Shown here one piece after another: positions 8,659-16,382 of a stretch of 64,000 nt of DNA. The notes beneath the pieces were generated by a model. That model made no database searches. It was not told the DNA's origin and worked only from the letters and a program-made list of their open reading frames with translations. The number at the start of each line of letters is the position of its first letter. The first letter of the stretch is position 1. This DNA is from Paracoccaceae bacterium (GTDB lineage Bacteria > Pseudomonadota > Alphaproteobacteria > Rhodobacterales > Rhodobacteraceae): the NCBI GenBank assembly GCA_014654775.1, contig JACVZW010000083.1, positions 62,001 through 126,000 of the forward strand. Direction: 5' to 3'. A program made the translations under genes and the position numbers.

Positions 8659-9120
8659 TCAATGCTTGCGGAATTTGTCGAGGCTGACGATCTCGGCGTC
8701 CTGATGCGGCGGCGGATCGTCGTCGCCGTCATCGTCGCCCTCGTCCTCCTCTTCCTCGTCGTTGTCGTCATGCGTCTCGAAGCGCAGGCCGAATTCTACG
8801 GACGGATCGACAAAGGTGCGCACCGCATCGAAGGGGATCACCAGCGGTTCGGGCTGGTTGCCGAAGTTCAGTGTGACGGTGAAATGGTCCTCGGTCACGG
8901 TCAGATTCTCGTACCAGTGCTGCAGGACCACGGTCATCTCGGCGGGATAGCGGTCCTTCAGCCAGTCGGCGATGGCGACGCCGGGATGGCGGGTGTCGAA
9001 GGTGATGAAGAAGTGATGCGCGCCCGGCAGCCCGTCGCGGGCCACATCGCGCAAGACGGTCTGGATCAAGCCGCGCATCGCCCGGTGCATCAGATTGCCG
9101 TAGTCGATGGAACGGGCCAT
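8659..9120 (-). CDS. sspB: ClpXP adaptor SspB, alphaproteobacterial type
   Basis: 153-residue adaptor that tethers ssrA-tagged and some regulatory substrates to the ClpXP protease. The N-terminal ~115 residues form the substrate-binding domain (HHFFITFDTRHPGV, NFGNQPEPLVIPFDA). A strongly acidic linker (DDNDEEEEDEGDDDGDDD) follows, and a short C-terminal tail (IVSLDKFRKH) matches the ClpX-binding peptide. It starts at MARSIDYGNLMHRAM; the open frame continues far upstream but only as antisense to chrA. Confidence 0.93.
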   Translation of the reverse strand: MARSIDYGNLMHRAMRGLIQTVLRDVARDGLPGAHHFFITFDTRHPGVAIADWLKDRYPAEMTVVLQHWYENLTVTEDHFTVTLNFGNQPEPLVIPFDAVRTFVDPSVEFGLRFETHDDNDEEEEDEGDDDGDDDPPPHQDAEIVSLDKFRKH

Positions 9121-9245
9121 GCGCTGTCCTTTCCGCTGCTGATCCCCAATTAAGGCGGATTCGGGGACGAAGGAAAGGGGGCGGTTCGGGAAGATGTCGC
9201 TTTCCGGTCCGGCTGCGCGCTCGTGCTGTAGGTGAGGGGCGCGGC

Positions 9246-10529
9246 TCAGGGCCGCAGGGGCGCGCCGAGGCCCGCCAGATGCAGCGCAAGCCCGGCCCCC
9301 GCCGCGATCAGAAGCACAAGGGGCAACGGCATATGGCGACGCAGAAGCAGCCAGCCCGCGAGCAGGGCCAGAGCGGCCAGACCGGGGCGGAAGCTGGTCA
9401 AGTCCGGCGCGATCAGGTCGGCCGGCCCAAGGGCCGCCCGGCCGATCCGCGCGAAAAAGACATGGGCCGCAAACCAGAGCGCGAGATTCGCGATCACCCC
9501 CACCACAGCCGCCATGATGGCGGCCAGCGCCCCGGCAAGGCGCGGATCGGCGGTGATCCGGGCGATCCAGGGGGCGCCTGCGAAGATCATCAGGAACGAG
9601 GGCACGAAGGTCACCCAGAGCGTCACCGCCGCCCCAGCCACGCCCAGCAGCCAGCCTCCTTCGCGATGGGCGGCCATATAGCCCACGAATTCGGTCACAA
9701 GGATCAGCGGTCCGGGCGTCGTCTCGGCCAGACCCAGACCATCCATCATCTGCGGCAGGGTGAGCCAGCCCTTTTCCTCCACCACCGCCTGCGCCATCCA
9801 GGCCAGCACGGCATAGGCCCCGCCGAAGGTGAGGATGGCAAGCTTGGCGAAAAAGGCCCCGATCTCGGTCAGGATGCCGCCTTCGGTCAGCCAGAGCAGC
9901 GCGAGGGGGGCAAGCCAGATCACCGACCAGAGCGCAATCGTGCCCAAGGTGCCGCGCAGGGCAGGGGCGGGCGGGCGCGGGCCCGCCTCGCCCGCCGCGG
10001 AAGAGTTCGGCGCGCTGGCATAGCCCCAAAGACCCGCAATGAGGATCACCGCCGGGAAGGGTGCATCGAAGAGGAAGAGCGCAAGGAAAGCCAGTGCCGC
10101 AAGCACCAGCGCAGCGCGGCCTTTCAGCGCGCGCTTGCCCACGCGCAAAAGCGCTTCGATCACGATCACCGCCACGGCGGCCTGCACGCCGGAAAACACC
10201 GCCTGCACCACGGGCAGCGTGCCATAGGCGGCATAGATCATGGCGAGCGCCAGCACCACCGCCGCGCCCGGCAACACAAAAAGCAGCCCTGCGATCAGCC
10301 CGCCCAGCGTGCCGCGCAGCCGCCAGCCCGACCATGTGGCAAGCTGCATCGCTTCAGGCCCCGGCAGCAGCATGCAGAACGAGAGGGCCGAGAGATAGTC
10401 CTTCTCCGTCAGCCATTTGCGCTCGTCCACCAACACGCGATGCATCAGCGCGATTTGTGCAGCAGGGCCGCCGAAGGACAGAAGGCCGATCTTGCCGAAG
10501 GTGTGGAAAAGGTCGCGGAAGGATGTCAT
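9246..10529 (-). CDS. chrA: Chromate transporter (long-chain CHR family)
   Basis: 427-residue inner-membrane protein with 10 or more hydrophobic segments and an internal duplication. The first CHR domain has the FGGPAAQIALMHR motif and the second has FGGAYAVLAWMAQ; each is followed by a LxxxxPGPE/TPGPL-type segment. Family members extrude chromate, which enters through sulfate permeases. No chrB-type regulator is visible nearby, so the gene may be constitutive or serve another oxyanion. Confidence 0.9.
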   Translation of the reverse strand: MTSFRDLFHTFGKIGLLSFGGPAAQIALMHRVLVDERKWLTEKDYLSALSFCMLLPGPEAMQLATWSGWRLRGTLGGLIAGLLFVLPGAAVVLALAMIYAAYGTLPVVQAVFSGVQAAVAVIVIEALLRVGKRALKGRAALVLAALAFLALFLFDAPFPAVILIAGLWGYASAPNSSAAGEAGPRPPAPALRGTLGTIALWSVIWLAPLALLWLTEGGILTEIGAFFAKLAILTFGGAYAVLAWMAQAVVEEKGWLTLPQMMDGLGLAETTPGPLILVTEFVGYMAAHREGGWLLGVAGAAVTLWVTFVPSFLMIFAGAPWIARITADPRLAGALAAIMAAVVGVIANLALWFAAHVFFARIGRAALGPADLIAPDLTSFRPGLAALALLAGWLLLRRHMPLPLVLLIAAGAGLALHLAGLGAPLRP

Positions 10530-10598
10530 GGCCCGTACCTAGCCCGGCGCGGGTGACAGGACAATGACGCCTGCATCCGGCCCCTCGAGAAAGGGAAA

Positions 10599-10622
10599 CC
10601 CCGCCGGGGTGAACCGGCGGGG
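10599..10622 (-). terminator. Terminator downstream of apt
   Basis: CCCCGCCGG and CCGGCGGGG form a 9-bp stem with a 6-nt loop; read on the minus strand it is followed by TTTCCCTTTC. It sits in the 268-base gap between apt and chrA. The remainder of that gap holds only short GGGGCGGTTTCC-type direct repeats (about 10750-10785) and no gene I can see. Confidence 0.6.
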
Positions 10623-10797
10623 CGTGGGGTTGTGGTCCCTGCAAGCAGCGTCGGAGTGGGTAGCCCCGACACGACTCACTCTAGACCGGCAAGTGTTAAG
10701 GAAGGGTTAGCGCCAGCCCGGGGGGGCGGGCGGTTTTCGGTGAGGTTTCCGGGGCGGTTTCCGGGGCGGTTTCCTCGGCGGTTTGCGGGCGCGCGCG

Positions 10798-11331
10798 TCA
10801 AAGCCCCTCGAAGGCGCAGAGGGCATGGACATCCATACCCAACCCTTCCAGCTTGGCCCGCCCGCCCAGATCGGGCAGGTCCACCACGAAGGCGCAGCCG
10901 ATCACCTCGGCGCCCAGCCGTTCGATCAGCTTGATCCCGGCCTCGGCCGTGCCCCCGGTGGCGAGCAGGTCATCGACGAGCAGCACCTTCTCGCCGGGCT
11001 GGATCGCGTCGTCATGCACCTCGACCGTCGCCTCGCCATATTCCAGCTTGTAGCTCTCTGCGATGGTGGCCCCGGGCAGCTTGCCCTTCTTGCGGATCGG
11101 GATGAAGCCGGTCGACAGCTGATGCGCGACCGCCCCGCCAAGGATGAAGCCCCGTGCCTCGAGTCCTGCGACCTTGTCGATGGGCTGGCCCGCATAGGGG
11201 GCCAGAAGCTGGTCCACGCACATCCGGAAGCCGCGCGGATCGGCGAAGAGGGTGGTCACGTCGCGAAAGAGGATACCTTCATGCGGAAAGTCGACGATGG
11301 TGCGGATGTAGTCCTTGACGGTCTTGGCCAT
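10798..11331 (-). CDS. apt: Adenine phosphoribosyltransferase
   Basis: Converts adenine and PRPP to AMP in purine salvage. 177 residues. The PRPP-binding motif [14 protein letters not shown] and the type I PRTase region [11 protein letters not shown] are intact. It lies near mtnP on the same strand, whose product releases adenine from methylthioadenosine, so the two form a salvage route, although a peptidase gene separates them. Confidence 0.96.
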   Translation of the reverse strand: MAKTVKDYIRTIVDFPHEGILFRDVTTLFADPRGFRMCVDQLLAPYAGQPIDKVAGLEARGFILGGAVAHQLSTGFIPIRKKGKLPGATIAESYKLEYGEATVEVHDDAIQPGEKVLLVDDLLATGGTAEAGIKLIERLGAEVIGCAFVVDLPDLGGRAKLEGLGMDVHALCAFEGL

Positions 11332-11477
11332 GGCGATCCCTTTTGCCCCGTTTCTCCTTGGTTTAGCGGGCGCGTTCCGGGGCGTCGAGGGGGGGCAGCG
11401 TCGGACCTGCGGTCCGTCTGCCCCCCGTCTGTTCCGCGCCTCATGGGCCTAACTTGTTCTGGGCGGTGAGGTTTTTT

Positions 11478-11499
11478 GAGTATTTGGGCCAAGATGAAG
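11478..11499 (+). repeat. Copy 2 of GAGTATTT...CCAAGATGAAG intergenic motif
   Basis: GAGTATTT, GGG, CCAAGATGAAG in the gap between the peptidase gene end (11527) and apt (starts at 11331, same strand). Compare 2589-2611 and 27409-27431. Confidence 0.6.
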
Positions 11500-11526
11500 C
11501 AGCAGACGGCGTTCTTTTCGGGGCGG

Positions 11527-12366
11527 TTAGTCGAGCCGGGCCGCCTGCACATGCATCCAGTCGCGGTTGCGGCTGCGGCCGAGCGAGGTCCAACCTTCGG
11601 CCTCCCAAATCTCCCAGAAGGGCAGATAGTCGGGCCGGGCAAGGCGGGCGCGATCGGCCCCCCAGTGCAGGCGGTTCTCGGTATCGTCGAAATCATAGGC
11701 GATGGCCCAGGCATGCATGGACCATCGGTTCTGGCTGCCACGCATCAGGCGCGGGGCATAGTCGCCCGAAAAGATATCCAGCCGCAGGTCGTGCAGCCGC
11801 TGCGCGCCGTAATGCAGATGGATGCGCTGCAGGATGCGGGCAACGGAGGGGGCGGTCGCCTCATGTGCCCAGAGGAAGCTGCGCGTCTCGGCCAGGTTCC
11901 AGGCGATGCGGAAGGGCCAGGGCGAGGGGACCTTGACCATCGGCGGGGTGAAACCGCCCGGCTGGCCATGCGGGCCGAAGGTGGCGGCAACCTCTGCCTC
12001 GGTCGGCCAGAGCGCGGGGGGGGCGGGGCGCAGGTCGCGCCAATCGGGGCGCTGCCCTGTCCGGTCGAGTGTCATCAGCGCGGTGACGGCATAGTCCGTC
12101 TGCGGCCCCCAAAGCCCGTCGATCGGGCCGGGGTCGATCCCTTCGGCGCGGGCCAGCGCTTGCAGGCAGGCCACGGCGCGGCGGCGCGGGGGCCAGACTT
12201 GCCAGCCCTTGGGCAAGGGGCCCAGCGTGGCCAAGGCTGTGCGGATCGCGGCATCGCTGCGGGGGCCGCGCAGCCCGTCGACGGGGCCGGGATCATGGCC
12301 CATCGCGGCAAGGCGGGTCTGCAGGAAACGGATATGGGCGGCGCGCATGGGCTTGGCCTTTCGCAA
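11527..12366 (-). CDS. Peptidoglycan-binding M15-type D,D/L,D-carboxypeptidase-like protein
   Basis: About 279 residues. Two tandem peptidoglycan-binding-like repeats occupy the N-terminal ~110 residues, with motifs DPGPVDGLRGPRSDAAIRTA and DPGPIDGLWGPQTDYAV. The C-terminal half has the zinc peptidase signature: S-HAWAIAYDFDDTENRL followed by EGWTSLGRSRNRDWMHVQ, providing His, Asp and His ligands. No signal peptide is apparent, which is odd for a wall enzyme and resembles phage-derived endolysins. A second in-frame ATG six codons in (MRAAHIRF) is an alternative start. Confidence 0.8.
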   Translation of the reverse strand: MRKAKPMRAAHIRFLQTRLAAMGHDPGPVDGLRGPRSDAAIRTALATLGPLPKGWQVWPPRRRAVACLQALARAEGIDPGPIDGLWGPQTDYAVTALMTLDRTGQRPDWRDLRPAPPALWPTEAEVAATFGPHGQPGGFTPPMVKVPSPWPFRIAWNLAETRSFLWAHEATAPSVARILQRIHLHYGAQRLHDLRLDIFSGDYAPRLMRGSQNRWSMHAWAIAYDFDDTENRLHWGADRARLARPDYLPFWEIWEAEGWTSLGRSRNRDWMHVQAARLD

Positions 12367-12409
12367 CGGGGACAGGCCACCATTGCGCGCCGGCAGGGTT
12401 TACCGGGTC

Positions 12410-13309
12410 TTAAGCCTGCGCACTCAGGCCCCCCGACGCGCCCCCCAACACCCGCCCCGCCACGGCGTCAAGCCGCGCCAGAAGATCAGGGTCGCGCTTG
12501 TCGGGCGCGGTCATCAGCGCCATCTCCAGCGCCCGGTCGCAGCCATGCGGGCAGGGCGCGCGGTCGGGGCCGAGGCGGGCGGGCAGCCCCGCCACAAGGG
12601 CCCGCGCATGGCCCGCATTGGCCGTCAGCGTGGCGATGACGGCCGCCACATCCACCGCATCATGCCCCGGATGCCAGCAGTCGTAATCCGTGACCATGGC
12701 GACAGAGGCATAGCAAAGCTCCGCCTCGCGGGCGAGTTTCGCCTCGGGCATCCCCGTCATCCCGATCACATCCGCGCCCCAGGATCGATACAGCCGCGAT
12801 TCGGCGAGTGTGGAGAATTGCGGCCCCTCCATCGCCACATAGGTCGCCCCTTCATGCACTGTGACGCCTGCGCCCCGCGCCGCATCGGCACAGGCGGCAG
12901 AGAGGCGCGGGCAGGTGGGATGGGCAAAGCCCACATGGGCCACGCAGCCCGCCCCGAAAAACGATTTCGGGCGCGCGAAGGTGCGGTCGATATACTGATC
13001 CACAATGACGAAATCGCCAGGGCGGTAGTCTTCGCGCAAGGACCCCACCGCCGACACGGCCACGACATCAGTGCAGCCCAGCCGTTTCAGCGCGTCGATA
13101 TTGGCGCGGAAGGGGATGTCGGACGGGGCATGGACATGGCCGCGCCCGTGCCGGGGCAGGAAGGCCATCGGGATGCCGTCCAGACGGCCCAGCAGCACCT
13201 CGTCCGACGGCTTGCCCCAAGGGGTTTTCACCTTCACCCAGCTTGCGCCTTCCAGCCCGTCGATCTGATAGACCCCGGACCCGCCTATCACGCCGATCAT
13301 CGTCTTCAT
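12410..13309 (-). CDS. mtnP: S-methyl-5'-thioadenosine phosphorylase
   Basis: Phosphorolysis of methylthioadenosine to adenine and methylthioribose-1-phosphate. 299 residues with GVIGGSGVYQ at the N-terminus, PRHGRGHVHAPSDIPFRAN phosphate/substrate loop, and EGPQFSTLAESRLYRSWGADVIGMTGMPEA, the signature of PNP/MTAP family 2. The adenine product feeds the neighbouring apt enzyme. The C-terminal ~20 residues are Gly/Ala-rich. Confidence 0.95.
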   Translation of the reverse strand: MKTMIGVIGGSGVYQIDGLEGASWVKVKTPWGKPSDEVLLGRLDGIPMAFLPRHGRGHVHAPSDIPFRANIDALKRLGCTDVVAVSAVGSLREDYRPGDFVIVDQYIDRTFARPKSFFGAGCVAHVGFAHPTCPRLSAACADAARGAGVTVHEGATYVAMEGPQFSTLAESRLYRSWGADVIGMTGMPEAKLAREAELCYASVAMVTDYDCWHPGHDAVDVAAVIATLTANAGHARALVAGLPARLGPDRAPCPHGCDRALEMALMTAPDKRDPDLLARLDAVAGRVLGGASGGLSAQA

Positions 13310-13415
13310 CTGTGTCTCCCTCGTGGCAACGGCAGCTTAGGCGGGGCAGGGCAGGGCGGGAAGGGGGATGCGCGGGCGGGCGTTCCGTGCTTGGGTGGGG
13401 CGAAGGGGGTGCCGG

Positions 13416-14000
13416 ATGGATGCTGTGGAACTGGCCATGGGGCTGCGGGCGGCCTTTGCGGTGGCTGGGGCGGCCGATGCGCTGGAGGGCTGGCCAGAGC
13501 TGCGGGTGACCCGGAACGTGGCACCTGCGTCGCTGCCCGTTTGCGCGGTGCTGGGGGCGGCGGCCGAGGGCGCGCCCGCGCCCTGTGCCGCGCTGGTCGC
13601 GGGCTTGCGGGACGGGGCGTCGGCGCTGCGCTGGGGGCAGACCTATGGGGCAGCCGATTTCGGGGCGGATTTCCTGCAATCCTACGGTTGGACCGAACTG
13701 ATCGGCCTGCGCGGCCCCATTGCCAGCGACTTTGTGGCTGTCGGGGTGCTCCTGCTGGGGCCGGGGGTGGTGTATCCGCCCCATGCGCATGAGGCGGCCG
13801 AGGTTTATCTGCCGCTCTCCGGCAAGGCGGAGTGGATGCGGGGCGATGCGCCCTATGCCCCGGTCGCACCGGGACAGGCGATCCACCATCCCTCATGGCT
13901 GCCCCATGCGATGCGGACCGGGGCCGAGCCGTTGGTCGCGGCCTATGTCTGGCGCGGCGGAAATCTCGCGGCGAAGTCGCGGATCATCGCCGGGGGGTAG
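13416..14000 (+). CDS. DddQ-type cupin, putative DMSP lyase
   Basis: 194-residue single-domain cupin. The region Y120-PPHAHEAAEVY131 supplies Tyr120, His123, His125, Glu129 and Tyr131, and WLPH gives His164. This matches, nearly residue for residue, the metal ligands and catalytic tyrosine I recall for the DMSP lyase DddQ (His125, Glu129, Tyr131, His163). DddQ cleaves dimethylsulfoniopropionate to DMS and acrylate. The ATG at 13416 follows GAAGGGGG; the frame extends 16 codons upstream. No acrylate or DMSP-uptake gene is adjacent, so the family is secure but the substrate is not. The TAG stop lies inside a palindrome. Confidence 0.72.
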   Translation: MDAVELAMGLRAAFAVAGAADALEGWPELRVTRNVAPASLPVCAVLGAAAEGAPAPCAALVAGLRDGASALRWGQTYGAADFGADFLQSYGWTELIGLRGPIASDFVAVGVLLLGPGVVYPPHAHEAAEVYLPLSGKAEWMRGDAPYAPVAPGQAIHHPSWLPHAMRTGAEPLVAAYVWRGGNLAAKSRIIAGG

Positions 14001-14024
14001 GATGGGCAATACTGCCCATCCTAC
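13997..14024. terminator. GTAGGATGGGCA palindrome, copy 1, bidirectional terminator
   Basis: 12-bp arms GTAGGATGGGCA and TGCCCATCCTAC around a 4-nt loop, between convergent genes. The TAG at 13998-14000 is the stop codon of the DddQ-like gene. Near-identical copies are at 35824-35851 and 39256-39283. Confidence 0.7.
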
Positions 14025-14029
14025 GCGAG

Positions 14030-14614
14030 TCACCCTTCGCCCGGACGTTTCAGCGCGAAGATGTCCCTGACCACCGTATAGTCCCGGTACCCCATCCGGG
14101 CGAGCGGCTGGAACAGCGTCACGTCGAACCGCCCCTCCCGCAGGCAATCGTCGCGCAGATGGACCCCCACCACCTCGCCGATCACAAGGAAATTGTCCCG
14201 CCCGCGCAGGGAGATGATCTCCACCACCTCGCATTCCAGCGTGGCAGGGGCACCGTCGACCCTTGGGCAGGGGATCAGGCGGCATTCGGCCTTGGCCACC
14301 CCGGCATGGGCAAACTCATCCACCTCGGGCGGCAAATCGGCCGAGGTTTCGGACATCGGATGCAGCATCTCTGCCGCCACGATATTCACCGCGAAGACGC
14401 CGGTGGCGCGGATATTCGTCACGCTGTCCTTCAGGCCGGTGGAGGCAAAGGTCACCTGCGGCGGGGCATAGGCGGCAGCGTTGAAGAAGGAATAGGGGGC
14501 GAGATTGTCGCCCTGCGGCCCGCGCGTCGCGATCCAGCCGATGGGGCGGGGCGTGACGATGGCGTTGAAGGGATTATGCGGCAGGCCGTGGCCATCGGCA
14601 GGGCGGTAGAACAT
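14030..14614 (-). CDS. Flavin reductase-like domain protein
   Basis: 194 residues of the flavin reductase-like FMN-binding split-barrel family: FNAIVTPRPIGWIATRGPQGDNLAPYSFFNA at the N-terminus is the typical FMN-binding segment. Members reduce or bind FMN for partner monooxygenases, or have other flavin roles. No partner oxygenase is adjacent and the substrate is unknown. It converges on the DddQ-like gene, sharing the palindromic terminator. Confidence 0.85.
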   Translation of the reverse strand: MFYRPADGHGLPHNPFNAIVTPRPIGWIATRGPQGDNLAPYSFFNAAAYAPPQVTFASTGLKDSVTNIRATGVFAVNIVAAEMLHPMSETSADLPPEVDEFAHAGVAKAECRLIPCPRVDGAPATLECEVVEIISLRGRDNFLVIGEVVGVHLRDDCLREGRFDVTLFQPLARMGYRDYTVVRDIFALKRPGEG

Positions 14615-14709
14615 GGCGGCAGCTTCCTTCCGGGGCAGGGGCCGGGCGATTTGAACCTGTCGTATTCACATGTTACGGGCGGTTCCAGAGGATTCGAAGG
14701 GCCGCCCGC

Positions 14710-15195
14710 GTGTACCGTCTGGACGAAGAAACCGAAGAGGATTGGTGGGAGGTGGAGGCGCTTTACGACCTCTGCTTCGCGCCGGGGCGCACGGCGCTGT
14801 CGTCCTATCGGTTGCGCGACGGGGTGCCGACGGTGGCCGCGCTCTGCCTGACGCTGCGGGATGGCGACGGCACGCTGGCCGCCGCGATCCGCTATTGGCC
14901 AGTGCGGGTGGGGGGGCGCGATGCGCTGCTTCTGGGGCCGGTGGCGGTGCACCCGACGCGGCAGGGCGAAGGGCTGGGCGGCCTTCTCATCAATGAAAGC
15001 CTGGCCGAAGCGCGCCGTCTGGGGTGGGAGCGGGTGATGCTGGTGGGCGACGCCCCCTATTATTCGCGCTTCGGCTTCCGGAAACTGGAGGGGGTGGACA
15101 TGCCGCCCCCAACCAACCCCGACCGCGTGCTGGGGCTGGCGCTCAAGGCCGGGGCTTGGGACGGCGTGTCCGGCGCGGTCACGAAAGCGACCTGA
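14710..15195 (+). CDS. GNAT-family N-acetyltransferase (YhbS-like)
   Basis: 161 residues with GTG start. The acetyl-CoA motif A is LGPVAVHPTRQGEGLGGLLINESLAEARRLG, followed by GDAPYYSRFGFRKLEG, typical of the YhbS-like subgroup. The acceptor is unknown. An SD-like GAAGGG lies upstream of the GTG. Confidence 0.85.
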   Translation: MYRLDEETEEDWWEVEALYDLCFAPGRTALSSYRLRDGVPTVAALCLTLRDGDGTLAAAIRYWPVRVGGRDALLLGPVAVHPTRQGEGLGGLLINESLAEARRLGWERVMLVGDAPYYSRFGFRKLEGVDMPPPTNPDRVLGLALKAGAWDGVSGAVTKAT

Positions 15196-15240
15196 GGCGA
15201 AAGCCTTGCGGTGCCGGGGTCTTGGCCCCACATTCGTCTC

Positions 15241-15999
15241 ATGGAAACCTTGCCCGCCATCGCCGCCCCCGACCGCAGCGCCGAGATCAAGGCGCTGGCC
15301 CGCCGCTATCGCCGGGCGAACGGGCCCGTGATGGCGCTGGTCAACCGCATCGGCGGCGGGCTGGAAGACAAGATGGCGGCGATCCCCGACGGCGTGAAGG
15401 CCCAGATCGGCGCGATCACGGAACGCGCGCTCCTCGCGGCGCATGGGCTGGCGGCCAAGGGCGATCTTGCGCCCGATCTTGGGCGGCAGGGGCCGCTGGC
15501 GGCGGCCATGGTGACGGGGGCCATCGGCGGGGCGGGGGGCATCGCCACCTCGGTCGCCGAACTGCCCGTGACGATCACGGTGATCCTGCACGCCATCCGC
15601 CGCGCCGCGCGCGAGGCGGGATATGACCCTGACGATCCGGCGATCCGGGCGGAATGCCTGCGCGTCTTCTCGGCGGGCAGCCCCTTGGCGATGGATGACG
15701 GGGTGAACACCTCGTTCCTGTCCGCGCGCCTGACGGTGACGGGGCCCGCCTTGGCGCAGGTCATCGGCGCGGTCGCGCCGCGCCTTGCCACGGCAATGGG
15801 GCAGAAGCTGGCCACACAGGCGGTGCCCGTGCTGGGCGCAGTGGCGGGGGCCGCGTTGAACGCGGCCTTCCTGCGCTATTACCGCGAGATGGCAGAGATC
15901 CGCTTTGCCTTGCTGCGGCTGGCAGAACAGCATGGCGCCGAACCGATCATCGCCGCCTTTTCCGAAGCCGTCACCCCGCCAAAGCTACGCAAGGCGTAA
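15241..15999 (+). CDS. EcsC-family protein
   Basis: About 252 residues. The sequence has the Gly/Ala-rich membrane-associated helices typical of EcsC homologues (AAAMVTGAIGGAGGIATSVAELPVTITVILHAI, then the SFLSARLTVTGPALAQVIGAVAPRLATAMGQKLATQAVPVLGAVAGAALNAAFLRYY region, each read in pieces). EcsC function is poorly defined. The start is uncertain: ATG at 15241 fits homologue N-termini as I recall them, while an upstream GTG at 15211 is open in frame. Confidence 0.8.
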   Translation: METLPAIAAPDRSAEIKALARRYRRANGPVMALVNRIGGGLEDKMAAIPDGVKAQIGAITERALLAAHGLAAKGDLAPDLGRQGPLAAAMVTGAIGGAGGIATSVAELPVTITVILHAIRRAAREAGYDPDDPAIRAECLRVFSAGSPLAMDDGVNTSFLSARLTVTGPALAQVIGAVAPRLATAMGQKLATQAVPVLGAVAGAALNAAFLRYYREMAEIRFALLRLAEQHGAEPIIAAFSEAVTPPKLRKA

Positions 16000-16002
16000 G
16001 GG

Positions 16003-16365
16003 TCAGAGATCGACCCCCGGCGCCTCGGTCTCCGGCAGGGTCACGGGGGGCGCGTCGGGCTTGCGGCGGATGATGATGTCGCCGTTTTCCAGCATTTCGG
16101 GCATCTGGTAGAAGGTCATGCTGTCGATCATGCCCATCAATTCGTCGATGGCAGGCTTCATCTCGCCCAACGCCTGACCCATGCCGTCCAGCGCAGGCTC
16201 CATCTCTTGACGAAAGCCCTCGAAGAAGAGCGAGAGGCCCCGTTCCATCAGGCTCGGCCCCTCTTCAGGTTCAGCAGGGGCAGCCTCCTGCGCGGCGAGG
16301 GGCAGGGGGGCGAGCAGGGCCAGCGACAGAAGGGCGGGGGCGAAAAGGGTGCTGCGGATCATCAT
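16003..16365 (-). CDS. Small secreted protein, unknown function
   Basis: 120 residues. A clear signal peptide (hydrophobic LFAPALLSLALLAPLPLAAQ, cleavage after AQA-like site near residue 26) precedes an acidic, Met/Glu-rich helical region and a tail ending in PPVTLPETEAPGVDL. I recall Rhodobacterales homologues labelled as AAA ATPase, but no nucleotide-binding motif is present here. Probably a periplasmic protein of unknown role. Confidence 0.7.
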   Translation of the reverse strand: MMIRSTLFAPALLSLALLAPLPLAAQEAAPAEPEEGPSLMERGLSLFFEGFRQEMEPALDGMGQALGEMKPAIDELMGMIDSMTFYQMPEMLENGDIIIRRKPDAPPVTLPETEAPGVDL

Positions 16366-16382
16366 GGCCCCTAGATGGGGGT

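Noticed and set aside
7687-9153. 488-codon plus-strand reading frame
   Set aside because: Antisense to fumC and sspB, which have full family motifs; composition is His/Arg/Gly shadow.
9121-10335. Open minus frame upstream of sspB (about 405 codons)
   Set aside because: Overlaps chrA in another frame on the same strand and carries no protein motif; sspB itself starts at 9120.
10735-10790. Short GGGGCGGTTTCC direct repeats near the apt end
   Set aside because: Only two or three imperfect copies in a GC-rich gap; could be slippage with no further signal.
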